A stretch of DNA of 22,699 bases from NCBI GenBank assembly GCA_035380045.1, contig DAOSWM010000049.1:1-22699 (forward strand), in the 5' to 3' direction. The notes beneath the pieces were generated by a model. That model was not told the DNA's origin, did no database searches, and saw nothing but the letters and a program-made list of their open reading frames with translations. Origin of the DNA: DAOSWM01 sp035380045. Its GTDB lineage: Bacteria; Bacteroidota; Bacteroidia; Bacteroidales; Tenuifilaceae. The translations under genes and the position numbers were made by a program. Below, in pieces: positions 15,470-22,699 of the stretch (its first letter is position 1; each line of letters starts with the position of its first letter).

Positions 15470-17068
15470 ATGAAACTACGACTTATTTTACCAATACTTT
15501 TGGCTCCTGCTTTGGCATTTGGGCAAAACAGCAGGTCGATTCCGGTTGAATCGAAGGTGAACGAAGTGAAACTTTTTTTGAGCGGAGCTCAGGTTTCGAG
15601 GGTTGCAGCCGTTGAAATTCCAGCTGGCACATCGGTAATTGTTCTTGAAAATTTGCCTAGCACCCTCGATGCTTCAACCTACCAGGTTGAGGGGAAAGGG
15701 AACTTTACTATTATGTCCATTAAGGAAGGTTTTTCCAATAAGCGCAACTCATTGCCAAAGGAAGCACAGTTGATTAAGGACAGCATTTCGCTTCTTCTCA
15801 TTCAGAAGGAGGACATTGAAACGCTGAAGAGTTTACTTGAAACCGAGGAGGAGTTTTTAAACCTGAACCGCTCCATTGGCGGACAACAGAACGGAGTAAA
15901 TGCAACAGATTTGAAGGCTGCTGCGGAATTTTACCGTACACGATTGACCGAGATTCGGAAAGGTATCGTTATTAATAGTAGGAGGATTACCGAGGTTAAC
16001 CAGCAGATTGAACGGTTGAAAGCCAGGTTGTATCCGTTCACCTCGGGAAGGGTTGCCCTAAACCAGCAGCTTTCAGTAACCGTTTTGGCTGAAAAGCCAA
16101 CCAAGGCATCAGTAATCGTATCGTACTATACTGCAGCCGCTGGTTGGGTTCCAACGTACGATATTCGTTCTGGCGGTCCCGGAAAGCCCGTTCAGCTTGT
16201 GCTGAAAGCATCGGCAAACAACTCAACCGGCGAAAATTGGGAGAATGTTCACTTTACCTACAGCACAGGAAGGCCAACCAGCAACGTGAATCCACCAATC
16301 ATTAATCCTTGGTACCTGCGTCCAATTCCTCCGCGAACTCCTTCCTCATCAAGTCTAAGGTTAAGTAAAGTTGAGTTTGCCATGGACGAAGATGCATACG
16401 AGTTGGAAGAAGTTGCAACCGTAGGTTATATGAACGAGTTTGTTACTACTAGCGAAGCCGTAACGGCAACTGATTACAGCGTTTCAATACCCTACACGCT
16501 GGAAACGGGAAGGGAACCCCTTGTGGTAGAAATTGACCGGCAAGAACTTCAGGCAGAATTCGAGTACATTGCAATACCCAAATTAGCGAAAGAGGTTTAC
16601 CTAATGGCGAATATTGTGAATGCCGACAGGTTGAATCTGCTTTCAGCAAACGCTTCGATATATCTGAACAATGCCTTTACCGGAACCGCAGTGCTGAGCC
16701 CCGATATGGCTTCCGACACCATAAGTTTGCCCCTCGGGCAGGATAATGCGGTAACAATTTCGAGGAACAGAATAAGAGAGTTTAAATCGAAGAAAATTAT
16801 TGGTTCACGCGTTGCTGAAACCGTAGGCTGGGAAATAGAGGTTCGTAGCTTGAAATCGGAGCCAATAAATATTAAGGTAACCGACCAAATTCCTGTGTCG
16901 ACTGATAAATCAATAAAAGTTGAGGCCACGGAGTTGAGTAACGGGTCACTTAACGCGGAGAGCGGTTTGGTTAATTGGAATATCAAACTTGAACCCGGGA
17001 AACCACAGAAAATCAGATTTGGTTACAAGGTTGAGTATCCAAAGGAATTGATTTTAAATGTTGAGTAA
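15470..17068 (+). CDS. MuiA-family protein (DUF4140/DUF4139)
   Basis: A 532-residue exported protein. The start at 15470 is chosen over the in-frame ATG at 15422 because it begins directly with a signal peptide (MKLRLILPILLAPALAFG, then Q). Residues about 24-120 match DUF4140 (VNEVKLFLSGAQVSR...ENLPSTLD). A coiled-coil stretch follows at about 105-190. DUF4139 fills the rest, with SYYTAAAGWVPTYDIR and the C-terminal beta-sandwich (VNWNIKLEPGKPQKIRFGYKVEYPKE). The family is named after a mucoidy-inhibitor annotation, but its activity is not established. An inserted proline/serine-rich loop at about 270-330 contains LEEVATVGY (312-320), which resembles the plug motif of Bacteroidota TonB-dependent receptors. 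A degenerate -7 box (TAAATTGC, 15442-15449) lies about 20 bases upstream. The gene is divergent from the barrel gene and 143 bases before the metal-efflux operon. Confidence 0.88.
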   Translation: MKLRLILPILLAPALAFGQNSRSIPVESKVNEVKLFLSGAQVSRVAAVEIPAGTSVIVLENLPSTLDASTYQVEGKGNFTIMSIKEGFSNKRNSLPKEAQLIKDSISLLLIQKEDIETLKSLLETEEEFLNLNRSIGGQQNGVNATDLKAAAEFYRTRLTEIRKGIVINSRRITEVNQQIERLKARLYPFTSGRVALNQQLSVTVLAEKPTKASVIVSYYTAAAGWVPTYDIRSGGPGKPVQLVLKASANNSTGENWENVHFTYSTGRPTSNVNPPIINPWYLRPIPPRTPSSSSLRLSKVEFAMDEDAYELEEVATVGYMNEFVTTSEAVTATDYSVSIPYTLETGREPLVVEIDRQELQAEFEYIAIPKLAKEVYLMANIVNADRLNLLSANASIYLNNAFTGTAVLSPDMASDTISLPLGQDNAVTISRNRIREFKSKKIIGSRVAETVGWEIEVRSLKSEPINIKVTDQIPVSTDKSIKVEATELSNGSLNAESGLVNWNIKLEPGKPQKIRFGYKVEYPKELILNVE

Positions 17069-17114
17069 AGTTGGTTTCTATGGCTTACGTGCCTGATTAT
17101 TACATTTTAAAAAG

Positions 17115-17146
17115 GTTGACTCGGTTTGTACTTTTTCGTAAATTGA
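17115..17146 (+). promoter_or_regulatory. weak candidate promoter of the metal-efflux operon
   Basis: GTTG at 17115-17118 (3 of 4 to TTTG) is followed after 20 bases by TAAATTGA at 17139-17146, a two-mismatch version of TAnnTTTG. The leader to the ATG at 17212 would be about 60 bases. No metal-responsive operator dyad or regulator gene was recognised. Confidence 0.28.
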
Positions 17147-17211
17147 GGCCACATTAAACTTTTAACTCATCGTTTTGTTTAACTTCACAAAAAAACGCTA
17201 AGCATTTATCT

Positions 17212-20200
17212 ATGTTAGAAAAAATAGTCGATTTCAGCGTAAAGAACAAGCTAATTGTCATCCTTTTTACTTTAACAATCGCAGCGTTTGGTATTTATGC
17301 AATTATTCATATTCCCGTAGGAGCGGTACCTGATGTTACCAACAATCAGGTACAGGTAATAACCACAACCGGGAATTTATCAACCTCGGAGGTTGAACAG
17401 TATATCACTGCGCCAGTTGAGTTGGAGATGGCAAATCTGCCGGGAGTTGTTGAAATCAGATCGATTTCAAAATTTGGACTTTCGGTTGTAACCATCGTTT
17501 TTGATGAGAAGCTGGGAGCATACCTTCCGCGCCAGCTGATAGCTGAGAAAATTAAATCGGCATCGGCAAATATTCCCGAAGGATTTGGAACTCCAGAAAT
17601 GGGGCCAATTACAACTGGTTTGGGCGAGATTTACCAGTACATCCTCGATGTGAAACCTGAGTTTCAGGATAAGTATTCGCCCATGGATTTGCGAACAATT
17701 CAGGATTGGATTGTTCGTCGCCAGCTTTCGGGAATAAAAGGGGTTGTTGAGGTGAACAGCTGGGGCGGATATCTCAAACAGTACGAGGTTGCGATTGACC
17801 CGTTAAAACTCAAAAGTCAGGATGTTACTTTGATGGATGTTTTCGATGCGATGGAATCGAACAACAGCATTTCGGGTGGAGCCTACATCGAAAAAACGTA
17901 CCAGAGCTACTTTATTCGTGGCGATGGAACTATCAAATCTATTGAGGATATTGAAAATATTGTTGTTGCAAATCGTAAAGGAATTCCGCTTTTAGTAAAG
18001 GATGTTGCCGAAGTGCGCTTCGGTTTTGCAAATCGGTACGGCGCAATTACTGCAAATGGCGAAGGCGAAAAGGTTCTTGGCCAGATTATGATGCTAAAGG
18101 ATGCCAACTCAAAGGAGGTAATACAGGCTGTTCACGAGCGAGTTGCTGAGGTTCAGCAAAATTTACCCGAGGGGGTTTTCATCAACCCGATACTCGACAG
18201 GAGCGATCTGATTTCTAAAACTTCGTTTACCGTTGTTGAAAATCTGGTGCTTGGCTGCTTAATAGTTGTTCTGGTTGTAGTTCTGCTGCTTGGAAATTTC
18301 AGATCGGCATTGGTAATTGCTTCCATGATTCCTCTGGCATTGCTTTTCACACTTTCAATGATGTACGTTTTTGGAATCGATGCAAATCTGATGAGTTTGG
18401 GAGCGCTCGACTTCGGAATTATTATCGATGGTGCTGTTATCATTGTTGAATTCATTGCAATAAAAGTTAACTCCAGCAAGAAGGAGCTTAGTGAGAGTGA
18501 TGAAGATGGTAGGAAACGTTTGCTCGATAAAATTTCGTTCGAAGGCGCATCAAAAATGATGAGTTCGGCAATTTTCGGACAGATTATAATTCTTATCGTT
18601 TTTATTCCAATACTTTCGCTAAGTGGCGTTGAGGGAAAAATGTTTAAGCCCATGGCTTTATCTTTCAGCTTCGCAATTATTGGAGCCATGATTCTTGGCT
18701 TAACCTGGTTGCCGGTTGCCGCTTCACTTTTCCTGAAGCCCGAGAAGAAGCAACGAAAAGGAATTTCCGACTGGTTCATGGGACTTGCGCATCGTTCGTA
18801 TGCGCCGGTAATAGCATGGTCGTGTCGCCATAAAAGGATTGTTTTGGGTGCAGCATTGGTTTCTCTTATTTTAACCGGATTCGTTTTCTCCCGTATGGGC
18901 GGAGAGTTTGTTCCTACGCTCGACGAGGGCGATTTTGTAATTCAACCGGTTCTGAAAACCGGAACTTCGCTCTCCAAAACTGTTGAGATGACTACCCGCA
19001 TGGAGCAAATACTTATTGATAAATTCCCGGAAGTCGATCAGATTGTTTGCCGCATTGGCGCAGCCGAAGTTCCCACCGATCCCATGTCGATGGAGGAGAT
19101 TGACATGATTATTCGGTTAAAACCCCGAAAAGAATGGGTTTCAGCACAAAGCAAGGAGGAACTTGCCGATCGTTTTAAGGAGGAACTTTCCATAATTCCC
19201 GGAATTGAGTACGAGTTTACGCAACCAATTGAGATGCGTTTCAACGAGCTAATAACCGGCGTGCGAGCCGATATCGCCATAAAAATTTACGGTGAGGATT
19301 TGGAATATTTGAACCGAAAAGCTATTGAGGTGAAGAATACGATTAGCGACATTCCTGGTGCTGCTGATGTTATCCTCGAAAAAACTGCGGGATTACCACA
19401 GATGAGCGTTGTTTACAATCGCAAGCGTATTGCATATTACGGACTGAACACAAAAATGCTGAACGAGTACCTTGCCATGGCATTCGGAGGTGAATCGGCA
19501 GGTAGCGTTTTTGAAGGCGAAAAACGATTCGATATGGTAATCCGACTCAACAAAAGTAGCAGAGTTGATATCGATAACATTGAGCAACTGATGGTTCCGC
19601 TGGAGAATGGGAAGCAGGTTCCGCTGAAAGAGTTGGCCGAAATTTCGTACACTGAGGGTCCGGCAAAAATCTCGCGCGACAATACCCAACGAAGAGTTGT
19701 GGTTAGCGTGAATGTTAGGAATCGCGATCTAAAATCGGTGGTTGAGGATATTCAGAGTAGAATTGATAAAAAAGTGAAGTTGGAACCTGGCTACTATATT
19801 TCATACGGTGGTCAGTTCGAAAATCTTCAGAATGCTACAAACCGATTGCTCGTGGCAGTTCCCGTAGCGCTTCTGCTGATTTTTGTTTTTCTACACTTCG
19901 CATTCAAATCCTTAAAGGATGCAATTATGATTTTTACCGCAGTTCCATTGGCTACTGTTGGTGGAGTTTTCCTTTTGTGGATTAGAGGAATGCCATTCAG
20001 CGTTTCGGCCGGAATTGGGTTTATTGCACTTTTCGGAATTGCAGTTCTGAACGGAATAGTTCTTATTGAGCATCTTAAAGAGTTGCTGGCAAAAGGTGAG
20101 GTGAAAACCATGCGCGAGCTAATTTTACAAGGAACTCACGATCGATTACGTCCGGTTATGCTCACAGCGGCCGCCGCTGCCATGGGTTTTTTGCCAATGG

Positions 20201-21561
20201 CAATTTCTACCGGTGCGGGAGCCGAAGTCCAGCGTCCGCTGGCAACAGTTGTAATTGGCGGGTTGGTAACTTCAACCATGCTAACCATGATTGCATTACC
20301 TTTAATGTTCGAGATTTTTTACAATGTTGTTGGCTTTAAGATGTGGCCGCCACGATTTATCCGTTCAAAATCAATTCCGCTAACAATTTTGCTGATTTTT
20401 ATTGCTCCGTTCATTTCGTTTGGGCAGCAAAGAGAAGTAAAACTCGATGAGGCGATTCAAATTGCCATGCAGAATAACAAGGAGATAAAAGCTTATGAAT
20501 TGATGGTTGACGAGCAACGTGCGTTACGGAAAACCGGCTACAATATTGAGAAAACGAATTTTTACTACTCATTCGATCAGAACAATGTGGCCGATAATGG
20601 CTACCCGCTTGGCATATTTGGCGTTGAGCAAACTTTTAGCTTCCCAACTATTTACTCTGCTCAGCGCCGGGCAAATTCGGTAAACATTTCAATTGCTGAA
20701 GTTGAATTGGAGAAGCAACGACAAAATCTCACAAAACAGGTATCAAAAACTTATTACCGAATTGTCTACCTTCAGAATAAGTTGAAGGTTTACCAAAAAG
20801 TTGATAGCTTATACTCATCTTTTGGCGAGCGATCGGAAAAACGATACGAAAAAGGGGATATCGGCAGAACCGATTTGCTAAATGCAAAAGCGAAGCAGCA
20901 TCTGGTTCAGGTTGAATCATTAAAGTTGAAACGTGAAATTGAAGTTGCCTACAGCAACCTTAAAACTTTGCTGCAAATTGATGACATTGTTTCGATTCCG
21001 TTCGAGGAGCTTGTGCAGATTCCTGTGAACGAATTTGACGTGGTGTCGGTTCCGGAGGTACGGAAAAATCAGCTGCTAACAGATTATCAAAGAGCAATGG
21101 TTGGAATTGAACGAAACTCGTTTTTGCCCGATTTCTCCCTCGGATATTTCAATGGAACGAACAGGTACGCCGGAGCACAGAATTACTATGGTTTTGAGGT
21201 GGGAGTGGCAATACCTCTGTTTTTTGGGGAGCAGAAAGCCAAAGTGAAAGCCAGCCGAATTGCTCAGAATGTTCAGGAGAACATGCGGTTACATGAAATT
21301 TCACGAGTAAACTCAAAATACTACGAGTTGAAGAGTGAACTGGCCAAGTTCAGTGAGTCGATTCAATTCTACAATAGTTCAGGCAGGCAACTCTCCGACG
21401 AAATCCTGCGATCGTCGCAGCGAAGCTACGAGTTGGGCGAAATGAGTTTTTTTGAATTTGTGTACAGCGTTGAGAACGCCCTGAGTATTAAGCTTGAGTA
21501 TCTCGATAATTTGACCGATTTCAATAATATTGCACTGGAAATAAATTACATAACTGAATAA
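17212..21561 (+). CDS. czcA: CzcA-type heavy-metal RND pump fused to a TolC-like outer-membrane factor
   Basis: 1449 residues, against about 1040 for a standard CzcA/CusA. Residues 1-1043 are a complete HME-RND pump: VGAVPDVTNNQVQV near 36, TM4 with proton-relay D400, D406 and E413 in SLGALDFGIIIDGAVIIVE, FVPTLDEGDF near 566, and the last helices near 960-1040. The metal-cleft segment reads RFNELITGVRAD, with E679 where Cu/Ag pumps carry Met, which favours Zn/Co/Ni-type divalent substrates (inference). Residues 1044-1072 form a signal-peptide-like segment: basic MWPPRFIRSK, a hydrophobic core, then S-F-G before QQ. Residues 1073-1449 are a TolC-like protein with helical hairpins (EVELEKQRQNLTKQVSKTYYRI; QVESLKLKREIEVAYSNL) and the repeat half after about 1280. 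The adaptor gene follows after 11 bases. One ORF thus encodes pump and channel. I recall similar fusions in other Bacteroidota. Confidence 0.93.
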   Translation: MLEKIVDFSVKNKLIVILFTLTIAAFGIYAIIHIPVGAVPDVTNNQVQVITTTGNLSTSEVEQYITAPVELEMANLPGVVEIRSISKFGLSVVTIVFDEKLGAYLPRQLIAEKIKSASANIPEGFGTPEMGPITTGLGEIYQYILDVKPEFQDKYSPMDLRTIQDWIVRRQLSGIKGVVEVNSWGGYLKQYEVAIDPLKLKSQDVTLMDVFDAMESNNSISGGAYIEKTYQSYFIRGDGTIKSIEDIENIVVANRKGIPLLVKDVAEVRFGFANRYGAITANGEGEKVLGQIMMLKDANSKEVIQAVHERVAEVQQNLPEGVFINPILDRSDLISKTSFTVVENLVLGCLIVVLVVVLLLGNFRSALVIASMIPLALLFTLSMMYVFGIDANLMSLGALDFGIIIDGAVIIVEFIAIKVNSSKKELSESDEDGRKRLLDKISFEGASKMMSSAIFGQIIILIVFIPILSLSGVEGKMFKPMALSFSFAIIGAMILGLTWLPVAASLFLKPEKKQRKGISDWFMGLAHRSYAPVIAWSCRHKRIVLGAALVSLILTGFVFSRMGGEFVPTLDEGDFVIQPVLKTGTSLSKTVEMTTRMEQILIDKFPEVDQIVCRIGAAEVPTDPMSMEEIDMIIRLKPRKEWVSAQSKEELADRFKEELSIIPGIEYEFTQPIEMRFNELITGVRADIAIKIYGEDLEYLNRKAIEVKNTISDIPGAADVILEKTAGLPQMSVVYNRKRIAYYGLNTKMLNEYLAMAFGGESAGSVFEGEKRFDMVIRLNKSSRVDIDNIEQLMVPLENGKQVPLKELAEISYTEGPAKISRDNTQRRVVVSVNVRNRDLKSVVEDIQSRIDKKVKLEPGYYISYGGQFENLQNATNRLLVAVPVALLLIFVFLHFAFKSLKDAIMIFTAVPLATVGGVFLLWIRGMPFSVSAGIGFIALFGIAVLNGIVLIEHLKELLAKGEVKTMRELILQGTHDRLRPVMLTAAAAAMGFLPMAISTGAGAEVQRPLATVVIGGLVTSTMLTMIALPLMFEIFYNVVGFKMWPPRFIRSKSIPLTILLIFIAPFISFGQQREVKLDEAIQIAMQNNKEIKAYELMVDEQRALRKTGYNIEKTNFYYSFDQNNVADNGYPLGIFGVEQTFSFPTIYSAQRRANSVNISIAEVELEKQRQNLTKQVSKTYYRIVYLQNKLKVYQKVDSLYSSFGERSEKRYEKGDIGRTDLLNAKAKQHLVQVESLKLKREIEVAYSNLKTLLQIDDIVSIPFEELVQIPVNEFDVVSVPEVRKNQLLTDYQRAMVGIERNSFLPDFSLGYFNGTNRYAGAQNYYGFEVGVAIPLFFGEQKAKVKASRIAQNVQENMRLHEISRVNSKYYELKSELAKFSESIQFYNSSGRQLSDEILRSSQRSYELGEMSFFEFVYSVENALSIKLEYLDNLTDFNNIALEINYITE
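20341..20427 (+). other. internal signal-peptide-like junction in the RND-TolC fusion
   Basis: This codes for residues 1044-1072 of the fusion. The stretch starts with Met, has Arg1048, Arg1051 and Lys1053, then an unbroken hydrophobic core 1055-1068. It ends in S1069-F1070-G1071 before two Gln, which obeys the small-x-small rule for signal peptidase I. RND pumps end in the cytoplasm, so this segment would re-enter the membrane with the correct N-in orientation. Confidence 0.6.
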
Positions 21562-21572
21562 ATTGGTTTGGT

Positions 21573-22699
21573 ATGAAACGAACTAAATACTTTTTTCTCC
21601 TTTTGTTGTCACTGAGTTTTTCTTATCAGGGTTGTAAGCAGTCGGCCGAAACGGAGGAACCTATAGAAGTGAGCGAGGAATTAATTGTTGTTACAAACGA
21701 GCAGTTCGAGAGCGATGGAATGATTCTGGGCGAAATCTTCGAAACAAAATTCAGCGAGGATATTTCATGCAACGGGAATATTGTTGCTCCTGCCGGAGAA
21801 ATGGCACAGGTTGGAATTCCTTTGTCGGGAGTGATTGAAAAAATTAATGTTGGATTGAACCAGAAAGTTTCAGCAGGACAAACATTGTGTACAATAAAAT
21901 CGATGGAACTTATTGACTTACAGCAACAGTTTGCCGAAACTTCGGCAATGCTGGTTCGCCTAAAATCAGACTTTGAAAGAGCAAAGGCCCTAAAGGCCGA
22001 TAGCATTGGTTCCAATAAGGAGTTTGTTGCTGTTGAAAGTGAGTTCCTAACCATGAAAGTTCGGGTGCAATCGCTAAAAATGCAGCTTGAAGTGTTAGGT
22101 GTAAATCCCAATGAAGTTGAAAAAGGAAGCTGGAAAAACTCCTACGAGATAAAATCGCCAGTTGCTGGTTTTGTTACCGATATTGAAATGGTTGTGGGTG
22201 AAACAGTGGGGCAGGATTCAAGAATTGCCACAGTGGTAGGAACTGACAATTTGTACCTAAAACTTTCGGTTTTCGAAACCGATATTACTAAATTGAAGAA
22301 AGGTCAGCAGGTAGGTTTTACCTTAATTTCCGATCAACAAAAAAATTTCAACGCAACGCTCACCTCAATTGGGAAAAATATTGACAAGGATTCCAAAACA
22401 GTAGCTTGTACAGCAGATATCGTTACCGAGCAAAGCTCGGAGTTCACTCATGGAGCGTTTGTAAACGCCAAAATAATTACCGGCGAATACTCTGCAAAAT
22501 CATTACCTGTTGATGCTTTGGTAAAGGATGGCTCAAATTACTTGGTTTATGTGCTGGCAGAGAAAACAGGCGAAGGTTACTCCTTCAGAAAGCAGAACGT
22601 AAAAGTTAATAGGATATCAGGGCAACTTGCCGAGGTAAGCGAATTGGAACCTGGTGTAAAAGTTCTTACAAAGGGAGGTTACAGTTTGGAAGTTGAATA
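21573..22699 (+). CDS. czcB: RND efflux periplasmic adaptor (CzcB/CusB-like lipoprotein)
   Basis: Read by hand from the ATG at 21573. 375 complete codons run to the window edge, where the last two bases (TA) begin what is probably the stop codon, so the protein is essentially complete. The N-terminus is a lipoprotein signal (basic start, Leu-rich core, Y-Q-G-C with Cys21), followed by an acidic linker. The adaptor fold is recognisable: first half of the barrel-sandwich at about 80-110 (GIPLSGVIEKINVGLNQKV), an alpha-hairpin of charged helices at about 115-185, the second half at 190-220 (IKSPVAGFV), and a beta-barrel at about 225-300. A membrane-proximal domain ends the chain. It should bridge the CzcA pump and TolC channel encoded just upstream. 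No His-rich metal-binding tail is seen, so the metal cannot be inferred from this subunit. Confidence 0.93.
   Translation, partial: MKRTKYFFLLLLSLSFSYQGCKQSAETEEPIEVSEELIVVTNEQFESDGMILGEIFETKFSEDISCNGNIVAPAGEMAQVGIPLSGVIEKINVGLNQKVSAGQTLCTIKSMELIDLQQQFAETSAMLVRLKSDFERAKALKADSIGSNKEFVAVESEFLTMKVRVQSLKMQLEVLGVNPNEVEKGSWKNSYEIKSPVAGFVTDIEMVVGETVGQDSRIATVVGTDNLYLKLSVFETDITKLKKGQQVGFTLISDQQKNFNATLTSIGKNIDKDSKTVACTADIVTEQSSEFTHGAFVNAKIITGEYSAKSLPVDALVKDGSNYLVYVLAEKTGEGYSFRKQNVKVNRISGQLAEVSELEPGVKVLTKGGYSLEVE

Noticed and set aside
17080..17157. 25-codon ORF between the MuiA-family gene and the efflux operon
   Set aside because: It is too short, has no recognisable signal or family, and overlaps the candidate promoter.
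17069..17211. Possible metal riboswitch or regulator site before the efflux operon
   Set aside because: No stable hairpin set or convincing dyad was found, only a weak promoter-like pair.
18153..18779. 208-codon open frame antisense to the RND pump
   Set aside because: The Ser/Ile/Pro-rich composition is typical of a reverse-frame shadow, and the plus-strand frame encodes conserved RND motifs including the TM4 Asp residues.
21626..22111. 161-codon open frame on the minus strand
   Set aside because: It is a shadow of the adaptor gene on the plus strand, whose adaptor motifs and lipoprotein signal are clear.

Overview
The window reads as chromosome of a Bacteroidota bacterium, probably a Bacteroidales- or Marinilabiliales-like member (rank below phylum is a guess). 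Three things point there. Start codons lack Shine-Dalgarno sequences. Several genes have a TAnnTTTG-type -7 box just upstream of the start. Family content also fits: signal peptides ending in F-G-Q or F-A-Q, relaxed lipoboxes, a MuiA-family protein, a POTRA-less Omp85-type barrel, and a CzcA transporter fused to a TolC-like domain. No rRNA, tRNA, CRISPR array, transposase or integrase was seen.

Layout, left to right. (1) 54-782 (-): DUF4197 lipoprotein. 913-2157 (-): imidazolonepropionase HutI. A YfcC-family amino-acid/carboxylate carrier at 2382-3998 (+) is divergent from hutI. Their shared 224-base gap carries a spaced inverted repeat that could be a common operator. (2) 4037-6061 (-): UvrB, followed by an orphan BRO-N antirepressor-like gene at 6174-7010 (-), the only phage-flavoured gene here. 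(3) 7383-7811 (-): a stand-alone receiver protein with a clear intrinsic terminator. It is divergent from a large MASE1 / four-PAS sensor histidine kinase at 8146-11394 (+, TTG start), and the gap holds a perfect 14-bp palindrome. (4) 11467-13309 (+): a short operon of mntP (Mn2+ efflux) and a DUF819 membrane protein. It converges on a small secreted protein of unknown family (13315-13848, -). (5) 13913-15292 (-): Omp85-superfamily outer-membrane barrel with a 14-bp-stem terminator. It is divergent from a MuiA-family (DUF4140/DUF4139) secreted protein at 15470-17068 (+). (6) 17212-22699 (+): a heavy-metal efflux operon, made of a 1449-residue CzcA-type RND pump fused to a TolC-like outer-membrane factor, then a periplasmic adaptor lipoprotein that reaches the right edge.

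The genes are mostly housekeeping and envelope functions. The strongest functional theme is metal export: mntP for manganese, and the CzcA-TolC plus CzcB set for divalent heavy metals. The most unusual feature is the junction in the RND-TolC fusion. A complete signal-peptide-like segment sits at residues 1044-1072, so the single polypeptide may be cut into an inner-membrane pump and an outer-membrane channel.
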